Assembly (NCBI GenBank): GCA_030638785.1
Contig: DAOWDY010000050.1
Span: 1 to 5,516 of the forward strand
Direction of reading: 5' to 3'
DNA length: 5,516 nucleotides
Source: Candidatus Thorarchaeota archaeon
GTDB taxonomy: Archaea > Asgardarchaeota > Thorarchaeia > Thorarchaeales > Thorarchaeaceae
The notes under the pieces were generated by a model, which worked only from the letters and a program-made list of their open reading frames with translations, was not told the DNA's origin and ran no database searches. The translations under genes and the position numbers were made by a program. Position 1 is the stretch's first letter; each line of letters starts with the position of its first letter. This document shows positions 1-5,398 of the stretch, piece by piece.

Positions 1-1
1 T

Positions 2-1552
2 CTGGCTCGAGTGACCACTGACGTAACCATGCTGAGAGAATGGAATTATTGGGGCTACCGGATAGTCTTCATTGGTATCACGATGACCATTGGAGTATAC
101 ATAGCGATGTATTCTCTAAGCCCCGCATTGACTTCCTACATGCTGCTAATTCTACCGATTATGATTTTCTTCATCTTCACCTTTGCGAGAAAGGTTCGGC
201 CCGTGTTTTACAAGGCCCGAGAACAGTATGGAGATCTCAGCTCTGTTCTAGCGGAGAACATTGTAGGAATGAAAGTCATCAAGTCCTATGCTGCAGGAGA
301 TAGAGAAACCAAGCGAGTTGAGGAAGAAAATAGAAAGTTCACAGACACAAGAATTGAGGCCTTCAGGTTATTCGCTTTCTATAGACCATTACTCCCGACG
401 CTGTTTGGTTTGATTACTGGTCTACTAATCTATGTAGGAGGGTACTCGTTCGTCCTAGGAGACCTATCTCTCGGTGTATTTGTGGGCTTTGTGACTCTTA
501 TTGGGATGCTAATGCTACCAGCCCGTTTCTTATCTTGGTCTGTAGGAATGTATCAAAGAGCCTCAGCTTCAGCAGAGAGAGCTTTCTATATCTTGGATCA
601 CAAGGACGAAGTAAATGACCCTGACACACCTGTTGAACATGAAATCAATGGGCATGTCACATTCGACCATGTCTACTTCAGTTACCGTGGTAGCGATTAT
701 ATTCTGAAGGACATCACTATGGAAATCAAACCGGGGCAAATTGTCGCTCTGCTTGGAGGAACTGGTTCAGGAAAGACAAGTCTCGTTAATCTGATCCCAA
801 GGTTCTATGATGCAGATCCTACTCTTGTCCTTGAATATGAAGAACAAACATACAAGGTAGACGAAAAGGGTAAGATACGAATTGGTGACTCTGAATATTC
901 TGTAAAGGATGGTAAGGTTAGAATCCAAGATGAAGAGTATTCAGTAATGACTCCAGGAAAGGTCTACATCGATGATATTGATATATCCTATTTTGGAATC
1001 AATAGACTAAGAGGCGAAATCGGGATGGTTCACCAAGACCCATTCCTATTCTCAGCTACTGTTCGAGAGAACATTGCATTTGCAAAACCCGATGCGGGAA
1101 TAGAGGATGTGATTGCAGCTGCCAAAGCAGCTAATATTCACGACTTCATTGAAACACTTGAGAAAGGATACGAATCTATAGTTGGTGAGAGAGGAGTCAC
1201 TCTTAGTGGTGGACAAAAGCAGAGAATCGCTATTGCTCGAGCACTGCTAGCAAATCCTAAGATTCTCATCTTGGATGATTCAACAAGCTCGATTGACGCA
1301 AAGACTGAGATGTTAATTCAGCAGGCTTTGGAGACCCTCATGAAGGGACGGACAACTTTCATCATTACACATCGGCTCTCAACAGTAAGAAATGCAGATC
1401 TCATTGTTATGATGGAAAGAGGTAGAATCATGGAAATCGGCTCTCATCAAGAGTTGCGAAACCGTGGTGGACTATACGCAGGCATCTATGACACATTGAA
1501 AGAGATGGAGATGGCTGCATTAGCAGTATCTGGAGATGGGTCCAATGAGTAG
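2..1552 (+). CDS. ABC exporter half 1 (membrane + ATPase domains), degenerate Walker B, 5'-truncated
   Basis: ATP-driven membrane exporter subunit, expected to pair with the product of the next gene; substrate unknown. The reading frame is open to the window edge. The first codons (2-49) encode LARVTTDVTMLREW, which matches the conserved segment between TM2 and TM3 of this family, so the GTG at 11 is not the start and about 120-130 residues are missing. Numbering residues from the codon at 11: membrane segments about 17-34, 38-58, 127-149 and 153-175 (TM3-TM6); A-loop Tyr225; Walker A GGTGSGKT 249-256; Q-loop Gln342; signature LSGGQ 398-402; Walker B ILILDD 418-423; D-loop SSID 426-429; H-loop His454. 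The catalytic Glu after Walker B is Asp423, as in the non-catalytic half of heterodimeric exporters such as TM287 or BmrC (family knowledge). An extra stretch of about 45 residues (about 269-315) follows Walker A and is absent from the partner. The 3' end overlaps the next gene. Function is secure; substrate is not. Confidence 0.95.
   Translation: MARVTTDVTMLREWNYWGYRIVFIGITMTIGVYIAMYSLSPALTSYMLLILPIMIFFIFTFARKVRPVFYKAREQYGDLSSVLAENIVGMKVIKSYAAGDRETKRVEEENRKFTDTRIEAFRLFAFYRPLLPTLFGLITGLLIYVGGYSFVLGDLSLGVFVGFVTLIGMLMLPARFLSWSVGMYQRASASAERAFYILDHKDEVNDPDTPVEHEINGHVTFDHVYFSYRGSDYILKDITMEIKPGQIVALLGGTGSGKTSLVNLIPRFYDADPTLVLEYEEQTYKVDEKGKIRIGDSEYSVKDGKVRIQDEEYSVMTPGKVYIDDIDISYFGINRLRGEIGMVHQDPFLFSATVRENIAFAKPDAGIEDVIAAAKAANIHDFIETLEKGYESIVGERGVTLSGGQKQRIAIARALLANPKILILDDSTSSIDAKTEMLIQQALETLMKGRTTFIITHRLSTVRNADLIVMMERGRIMEIGSHQELRNRGGLYAGIYDTLKEMEMAALAVSGDGSNE
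815..955 (+). repeat. In-frame insert with tandem ~14-residue repeats inside the ATPase domain
   Basis: In the usual family layout, RFYD is followed by 3-4 residues and then the GxVxIDGxDI strand. Here about 45 additional residues intervene. They fall into three related units: 272-286 (LVLEYEEQTYKVDEK), 287-300 (GKIRIGDSEYSVKD) and 301-315 (GKVRIQDEEYSVMTP). The canonical strand GKVYIDD (316-322) then looks like a fourth start of the same unit. Alternating hydrophobic residues suggest beta-hairpins. The two best units (869-910 and 911-955) have diverged at DNA level, so the duplication is not recent. The role is unknown; the position would place it on the edge of the nucleotide-binding domain. 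Confidence 0.8.
1532..1535 (+). promoter_or_regulatory. Shine-Dalgarno GGAG deciding the start of ABC half 2
   Basis: GGAG lies inside the end of the upstream coding region. It is 9 nt before the ATG at 1545 but directly abuts the other in-frame ATG at 1536, which leaves no room for ribosome binding there. The 1545 start is therefore preferred. It also gives a compact 8-nt overlap with the upstream gene (ATGAGTAG), typical of translational coupling. Confidence 0.6.
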
Positions 1553-3350
1553 GGGACTTGACCACCAAGATGATCCAGATGCTCGTACTTACCAATTCAA
1601 AGATTCTCAGTTACTTGGTAGAATGGTAAGGTATCTCCTTGAGTATAGAAAATTATTCATAGGTGTGACTCTTTTAGTTGCGATTGGAATCACCCTTGAA
1701 GTGACACTTCCATTCGTTCTGCGCCAGGCAATTGACGTCGATTTTCCAAGTGGGAACCTTCAGGCATTGTTACTCACGGCTATTCTCTATGTAGTTCTCT
1801 ATTTCATTCAGTGGGCTGCAAACTATGGCACAGAGTATGTCACGACTCAAATGGGACAGAACGCTATTTTCGATATCAGACAGAGACTCTATTCACGTCT
1901 ACAGGTTCTCTCTGAAGACTTCTATGATAAGTCAGCTTCAGGTCGTATAATTAGCAGAATCACCAGTGACATCGATAGAATGAGCGAACTAATGAGTGGT
2001 GGTCTGATAAGCACGTTTGCCCAAGTCTTCATCGTCTTTGCCATTGGTGCTGTGATCTTTTCTGTTGATTTTCAATTGGCTATAGTTTCACTCGTTATTG
2101 TTCCGATTCTTCTCGTTACCACAGTCATATTCCGAAGTAGGATGCGAAAGGCCTTCCGAAATACGCGAAAAACGATCTCTAGTGTTACAGCTAATCTAGC
2201 TGAGAGTATTTCAGGCGCTAAAGTAACTAAGAGCTTTGCACGTGAGAGAATCAACATTGAAAACTTTGATGAACTCAACAGAGCGGACTACGAGTCAAAC
2301 GTGGATGCTGGAAAGGCACAGGCGACCTTCTTCCCAGGTATTCGTCTAATCGGAACCCTAGGTGTAATACTCATCCTCTGGATTGGTGGACTGAGACTGA
2401 TCGAGGGGACAATCACATTGGGCACTGTAATCTTGTTCATTCAATTTAGTGGAAGATTCTTTCGACCAATCTTGATTATTGCAGATTTCTACACATCTGT
2501 ACAGAGCGCTTTTGCAGGAGCAGAGAGAGTATTCAGCATCATGGATACAGAGCCATCAATTCAAGACAGACCGGGAGCTGTAGAGATGTCACATATCACT
2601 GGCAGAATTCGCTACGAACACGTGGATTTCGGTTATCTTGAAGACACACCGGTACTGATAGACTTCAATCTGGATGTTTCGCCTGGAGAAACCATCGCTC
2701 TTGTTGGTGACACAGGTGCTGGAAAGACCACGGTAGTGAGTCTTCTGAACAGATTCTATGAAACCGATGTAGGATCGATCAAGATTGATGACATTGACAT
2801 TAGAGATGTTACTCAAGAATCACTTCGCGCACAGATTGGGTTGGTATTGCAAGATGCGTTCTTGTTCATGGGTTCTGTCAAGGACAATATCAGATATGGC
2901 AAACCTGATTCTACCGATGAGGAGATATTCCAGGCAACAGAAGCTATTGGTGCAAGACGGATTTTTGAAAACTTGGAGAAAGGTTTTGCCACAGACGTAG
3001 GTGAACGCGGCGCCAGATTATCTGAGGGTGAGCGTCAGCTCGTAAGCTTTGCACGAGCATTACTTGCAAATCCACGAATCCTTGTACTTGATGAAGCCAC
3101 AAGCTCCATTGACATCTATACTGAACATGCGATTCAGAAAGGAATGAAAGCTCTCCTCAAGGGACGCACTTCCATAGTCATTGCCCATAGATTATCAACC
3201 ATTGTCAATGCTGATCGCATACTAGTACTGGAAAATGGAAAAATTGTCGAATCTGGACAACATCATGATCTTATGGCAAAGAAGGGCAAATACTATTCCC
3301 TCTATGAACTTCAGATTCGCCCTCGAGCTATGCAGGCTGCAACAGGTTGA
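1545..3350 (+). CDS. ABC exporter half 2 (membrane + ATPase domains), catalytic Walker B, degenerate signature
   Basis: Second half of the heterodimeric ABC exporter, complete at about 601 residues, the usual length for a fused half-transporter. Residues are numbered from the alternative ATG at 1536. About 30 cytoplasmic residues are followed by six membrane segments (about 38-60, 77-95, 160-176, 179-199, 268-290, 293-313). The conserved SGRIISRITSDIDRM segment is at 135-149. The ATPase domain has A-loop Tyr367, Walker A GDTGAGKT 391-398, Q-loop Gln439, signature LSEGE 495-499, Walker B ILVLDE 515-520 with catalytic Glu520, D-loop SSID and H-loop His551. The signature deviates from LSGGQ, which fits this half lending its weakened signature to the partner's Asp-bearing site, while its own Walker A/B pairs with the partner's LSGGQ. 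It overlaps the upstream gene by 8 nt, so the two should be made together in equal amounts. The substrate cannot be read from sequence; drug/lipid-like and peptide export are both seen in the family. Confidence 0.95.
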   Translation: MSRGLDHQDDPDARTYQFKDSQLLGRMVRYLLEYRKLFIGVTLLVAIGITLEVTLPFVLRQAIDVDFPSGNLQALLLTAILYVVLYFIQWAANYGTEYVTTQMGQNAIFDIRQRLYSRLQVLSEDFYDKSASGRIISRITSDIDRMSELMSGGLISTFAQVFIVFAIGAVIFSVDFQLAIVSLVIVPILLVTTVIFRSRMRKAFRNTRKTISSVTANLAESISGAKVTKSFARERINIENFDELNRADYESNVDAGKAQATFFPGIRLIGTLGVILILWIGGLRLIEGTITLGTVILFIQFSGRFFRPILIIADFYTSVQSAFAGAERVFSIMDTEPSIQDRPGAVEMSHITGRIRYEHVDFGYLEDTPVLIDFNLDVSPGETIALVGDTGAGKTTVVSLLNRFYETDVGSIKIDDIDIRDVTQESLRAQIGLVLQDAFLFMGSVKDNIRYGKPDSTDEEIFQATEAIGARRIFENLEKGFATDVGERGARLSEGERQLVSFARALLANPRILVLDEATSSIDIYTEHAIQKGMKALLKGRTSIVIAHRLSTIVNADRILVLENGKIVESGQHHDLMAKKGKYYSLYELQIRPRAMQAATG

Positions 3351-3355
3351 AAAAA
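3350..3355 (-). terminator. T6 run ending the minus-strand operon
   Basis: Read on the minus strand, a run of six T lies about 64-69 nt past the stop codon of the 259-aa gene and follows the hairpin at 3362-3390. Archaeal RNA polymerase commonly stops at T-rich tracts in the non-template strand. The run touches the stop codon of the convergent ABC gene. Assigned from position and composition only. Confidence 0.4.
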
Positions 3356-3361
3356 GTAGAT

Positions 3362-3390
3362 GGTGGCCCCCGTTCGAATGAACGAGGACC
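3362..3390. terminator. Imperfect hairpin between convergent genes
   Basis: CGTTC (3371-3375) pairs with GAACG (3380-3384) around the loop GAAT. The stem continues past a C/A mismatch with CC/GG (3368-3369 with 3386-3387), then, after a three-base bulge, with GGT/ACC (3362-3364 with 3388-3390). It sits in the 68-bp gap between two converging genes, where a structure acting on either strand is plausible. No T-run follows on the plus strand, so a role for the ABC operon is less supported than for the minus-strand operon. Confidence 0.35.
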
Positions 3391-3418
3391 GAATCAATAA
3401 TGGCTGAGTCTAAATTGT

Positions 3419-4198
3419 TCAATCATCCCAATCGAAGGTATTCACATCATCGTACGCACCGTATCGTGAATAGCCATGTCTGCGCGGTCCATCCATGCAA
3501 TGAATGTCCCGTGTGATGTCGCAGGTTGCACGAGAGATACCTCGCATTGCTGATGAAACAGCTTTACCTATGGCAGGGCCTAAATCGCGAAGTTCCTCAA
3601 GACCATGGAATCCATCCTCATCGATGATGATAGTTCTCTTTCCACCACCAATAGCTACTCTTTCCTTATTGACTGCAACCATGTTCTTGTCATTAAGGAC
3701 GAATACATTCTTTCCATAAGTGAAGACTGTGTTGTCTCTACTCACCACAAGTACAATCTTTGTTTCTCGGTTATCCTCACCAATCAGGATTCCTCCATCG
3801 CCTCGGATGTCAATTTTATCGCCGTAGGTTTTACTCTTTGAATCGAGTTTTCCCTCTACAGCTTGCCGAAACGCGAAGTAACTGGGATACCCAAATCTGG
3901 AAAGATCACTCTCAGAAGCCATCGTTGATACTTTCTCAAACTCGTTGGCACCCAGATAGAGTTGTATCCCTGCAAGTTCGCCGGATATAGCCTCACCATA
4001 AGCCCCACTCTCAGTTTCAACGATTGCATCAATTGCAAACTTTGCAGATCCATGGAATGCAATACCCACGTTGTCCTCACCTTGCTTAATGTAGGACCAA
4101 AGTGTGTCTGGCCTAACGGTCACAAGAGCCTTCTCAGAGTCAATTACCTTGTACTCTTCAAGGGTCTTCATCATCTTCTCATCGACTATTAGATTCAT
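3419..4198 (-). CDS. Unrecognised beta-rich protein, partner of the winged-helix regulator
   Basis: A 259-residue soluble protein that I do not recognise. No signal peptide or membrane segment is visible. Residues about 20-85 and 125-198 look like a series of beta strands with Gly turns (for example IDIRGDGGILIG 129-140 and VAIGGGKRTIIIDEDG 181-196). Residues 84-125 are more helical. Residues 204-225 could form a Gly/Ala-rich helix, followed by CDITRDIHC (226-234), an Arg/Tyr/Gly-rich stretch and an acidic tail ending FDWDD. The start ATG overlaps the upstream stop as TAATG (one shared base), with GAGG 10 nt upstream, so translation is probably coupled to the regulator. The C-terminal ten residues match the regulator's N-terminus in pattern, which hints at a shared binding partner or mutual interaction. 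Co-expression suggests it acts with the regulator, as a sensor, co-regulator or target; this is inference. The gene is real: it has a long open frame, a coupled start and balanced composition. Confidence 0.85.
   Translation of the reverse strand: MNLIVDEKMMKTLEEYKVIDSEKALVTVRPDTLWSYIKQGEDNVGIAFHGSAKFAIDAIVETESGAYGEAISGELAGIQLYLGANEFEKVSTMASESDLSRFGYPSYFAFRQAVEGKLDSKSKTYGDKIDIRGDGGILIGEDNRETKIVLVVSRDNTVFTYGKNVFVLNDKNMVAVNKERVAIGGGKRTIIIDEDGFHGLEELRDLGPAIGKAVSSAMRGISRATCDITRDIHCMDGPRRHGYSRYGAYDDVNTFDWDD
3423..3436. repeat. 14-nt direct repeat, copy 1 (encodes FDWD at the C-terminus)
   Basis: The bases TCATCCCAATCGAA are identical to 5183-5196. Both copies are read on the minus strand in the same frame and encode Phe-Asp-Trp-Asp, here residues 255-258 of the 259-aa protein, two codons from the stop. 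The similarity extends at protein level to ten residues. Confidence 0.85.
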
Positions 4199-5217
4199 TA
4201 GATATCATCCTCATCGTCATCAATTGTAATTGTAACCTTGCCATTTTTGAGATCAGTATCATTTTTCGCATGTTCATCTAGCTTCTTCGCCTTCACATCG
4301 GTCAAGATTCGTTCTTCTTCGAGTCTGCTAGTGAGCCATTGGGCAAGGCGATATGCTAGACGTCCTTCAACTGATACATAGTAAGTTCCTCTAACTTCAC
4401 CCTTGATCACATATCCTGCTTCAACAAGTGGAGATAGGTGGTGGGTGAGTGAGCTACCAGTCTTACCAGTGTAGGTTTCAAGTTCGTTGAATGTCTTGCC
4501 ACCTTCTTTGAGAAAATTCAATAGCTTCAGTCGTTCCTCACTTCCTAGTGGACCTATGACGTGAGCTATTCTTTCAGGAGGTATTTTTTCATATTCCTTG
4601 GACTTCTTTCGCTTGACTCTTCTACGCTTTCCCTTCGTGGCTAGTCGAAGGTGAGGTATCCTGATGTCACCAACTGACTTCAAGCCGGCCTCAATCTGTT
4701 CGCCAAGACCATCCATCATATCTTCGAGGTCATCAGTCAAAGATGAGAAGTCAATGATTGCAGCTCGCCTTGGAGCTCGGGGAGCACGAGGCGGTTTAAC
4801 TGGTCTAGGTGGACGTGGAGGTTTTGGTTGGCCATGAAGGCGTCTACCTCTACGGACACGGTCTTCTTTCTCTCGACGAACACCTTCAATCTCTTTTCGC
4901 AGTTCTTCCTTCATACGGCGAATGTCTTCGAGCTCGCGGCGCATCTCAGACATCCCTTCAAGTTCTTCTGAGATATCTTCCAACTGCTCTTCAGCTTCAC
5001 TTGACCCCTCTTCAACTTCTTCCCGCGCGTCTTCGATATGTTCCCTGATGTCTTCTGCTTTATCGTGTATCTCATCTTCGCGGTCGGTCAGCTCATCCTT
5101 TTTGTCAATTAGCTCATCCTCAATCTCTTCGAGCTTTTCTATGTCAGATTCTGAGTCTTCTCCATTATCGGAGTCGGACTCTTCATCCCAATCGAAATCG
5201 TCTATGTCTTCAAACAT
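4198..5217 (-). CDS. ArsR-like winged-helix regulator with acidic heptad N-terminus and Pro/Arg linker
   Basis: Probable transcription regulator of 339 residues, much longer than a typical ArsR protein of about 100. Layout: acidic tail 1-27 containing FDWDEE; acidic heptad-repeat helix about 28-119; proline/arginine linker 120-152 with 13 Lys/Arg and no Asp/Glu; amphipathic helical segment 155-182; strongly basic patch 195-207; winged helix about 215-295; acidic C-terminal tail (DDDEDD 333-338). In the winged helix, SEERLKLLNFLKEGGKTFNEL is followed by the recognition-helix region TGSSLTHHLSPLVEAGYV and a wing (EVRGTYYVSVEG), the pattern of ArsR/HTH_20-like regulators. No Cys metal site is visible, so metal sensing is unlikely. 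Of the first 100 residues, 49 are Asp/Glu and 10 Lys/Arg. It is the first gene of a two-gene operon. A consensus BRE/TATA lies about 34-49 nt upstream, with an inverted repeat between it and the start, suggesting autoregulation. No Shine-Dalgarno is seen, consistent with a very short leader. DNA-binding role is likely; the signal sensed is unknown. Confidence 0.88.
   Translation of the reverse strand: MFEDIDDFDWDEESDSDNGEDSESDIEKLEEIEDELIDKKDELTDREDEIHDKAEDIREHIEDAREEVEEGSSEAEEQLEDISEELEGMSEMRRELEDIRRMKEELRKEIEGVRREKEDRVRRGRRLHGQPKPPRPPRPVKPPRAPRAPRRAAIIDFSSLTDDLEDMMDGLGEQIEAGLKSVGDIRIPHLRLATKGKRRRVKRKKSKEYEKIPPERIAHVIGPLGSEERLKLLNFLKEGGKTFNELETYTGKTGSSLTHHLSPLVEAGYVIKGEVRGTYYVSVEGRLAYRLAQWLTSRLEEERILTDVKAKKLDEHAKNDTDLKNGKVTITIDDDEDDI
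4209..4212 (-). promoter_or_regulatory. GAGG ribosome-binding site for the 259-aa gene
   Basis: On the minus strand, GAGGATGAT lies within the last codons of the regulator; GAGG is 10 nt before the ATG of the TAATG overlap. It is a reasonable anti-16S match and supports this start. Because it falls in codons for the Asp/Glu-rich tail, it may partly be a by-product of composition. Confidence 0.45.
5020..5124 (-). repeat. Five acidic heptad repeats in the regulator
   Basis: Residues 32-66 divide into IEDELID, KKDELTD, REDEIHD, KAEDIRE and HIEDARE. The consensus is two variable residues, two acidic, one aliphatic, one variable, one acidic. Only one or two hydrophobic residues occur per seven, so this may be a weak coiled coil or a charged single helix. 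Confidence 0.75.
5183..5196. repeat. 14-nt direct repeat, copy 2 (encodes FDWD at the N-terminus)
   Basis: Identical to 3423-3436 and read in the same frame; encodes residues 8-11 of the regulator. The wider peptide is EDIDDFDWDE here and DDVNTFDWDD in the downstream gene. Confidence 0.85.
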
Positions 5218-5229
5218 TATCTATCAACT

Positions 5230-5249
5230 AACTGTAATAATGTACAGTT
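5230..5249. promoter_or_regulatory. Palindromic operator (AACTGTA-N6-TACAGTT), probable autoregulatory site
   Basis: A perfect 7-bp inverted repeat, AACTGTA (5230-5236) and TACAGTT (5243-5249), with a 6-bp spacer. A 20-bp dyad suits a dimeric winged-helix protein such as the one encoded immediately downstream. It fills the space between the TATA box (5251-5259) and the expected transcription start, so a bound protein should block polymerase. The regulator as its binder is inferred from position. Confidence 0.65.
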
Positions 5250-5250
5250 C

Positions 5251-5266
5251 TAATATAAAGCTTCTG
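5251..5266 (-). promoter_or_regulatory. BRE and TATA box of the regulator operon
   Basis: Minus strand reads CAGAAGC then TTTATATTA. The first seven bases fit the archaeal TFB-recognition pattern cRnaAnn and the rest fit a TATA box. The usual distance of about 22-26 nt from TATA centre puts the transcription start near 5229-5233, giving a leader of only about 12-16 nt before the ATG at 5217, in keeping with the absence of a Shine-Dalgarno site. Confidence 0.7.
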
Positions 5267-5277
5267 TTCGGTGTAAG

Positions 5278-5284
5278 TACAGTT
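5278..5284. promoter_or_regulatory. Extra operator half-site TACAGTT
   Basis: Exact copy of the right arm of the 5230-5249 palindrome, 35 bp away, just upstream of the BRE of the minus-strand promoter. The shared context GTACAGTT extends the match to eight bases. It could be a secondary binding site for the same regulator. Confidence 0.45.
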
Positions 5285-5330
5285 TTGGATGGTCATTTGT
5301 TTCTCTGTAATTTCCGAGATGAACACCCTC

Positions 5331-5336
5331 ACTGTA
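5331..5336. promoter_or_regulatory. Extra operator half-site ACTGTA
   Basis: Six-base copy of the left-arm core (ACTGTAC in context), 63-68 bp upstream of the divergent gene at 5399. It is the fourth occurrence of this core within 107 bp and might extend control to the divergent gene. Weak on its own. Confidence 0.3.
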
Positions 5337-5387
5337 CAAACCTTTCACCAAGACAGACCTTAAGAAGAAAGAATCTTAGGACGGATT

Positions 5388-5391
5388 GAGG
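5388..5391 (+). promoter_or_regulatory. Shine-Dalgarno GAGG for the divergent gene
   Basis: GAGG lies 7 nt before the ATG at 5399. An in-frame TGA at 5387-5389 closes the frame immediately upstream, so this ATG is the natural start. Confidence 0.6.
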
Positions 5392-5398
5392 CGTTTCG

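Noticed and set aside
11..13. GTG at 11 as the start of ABC half 1
   Set aside because: The frame is open to the window edge and the residues before and after it match a conserved internal segment of the membrane domain; TM1-TM2 would be missing.
2589..2816. 75-codon minus-strand frame within ABC half 2
   Set aside because: It lies fully opposite conserved ATPase-domain sequence; a shadow frame.
3368..3387. GTTCGAAT resembling the T-loop of a tRNA
   Set aside because: Bases flanking the seven-base loop do not form the required 5-bp T stem, and no acceptor or anticodon arm is found nearby.
3504..4192. Several 70-80 codon plus-strand frames opposite the 259-aa gene
   Set aside because: They overlap each other and the coupled minus-strand gene, lack ribosome-binding sites and have no recognisable content.
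4195..5217. Metal-sensing ArsR repressor
   Set aside because: The winged helix lacks the Cys/His metal motifs of that group, and the protein has large extra domains.
5251..5260. TAATATAAAG read on the plus strand as a TATA box for the divergent gene
   Set aside because: It would start transcription about 115 nt before the ATG, and the bases upstream do not resemble a BRE, whereas the minus-strand reading fits well.
4922..5389. Serine-rich open frame of 155 codons on the plus strand
   Set aside because: It is the complement of the Glu/Asp-rich heptad region of the regulator; GAA/GAG/GAT runs read as Ser on the other strand. It also has no ribosome-binding site or family resemblance.
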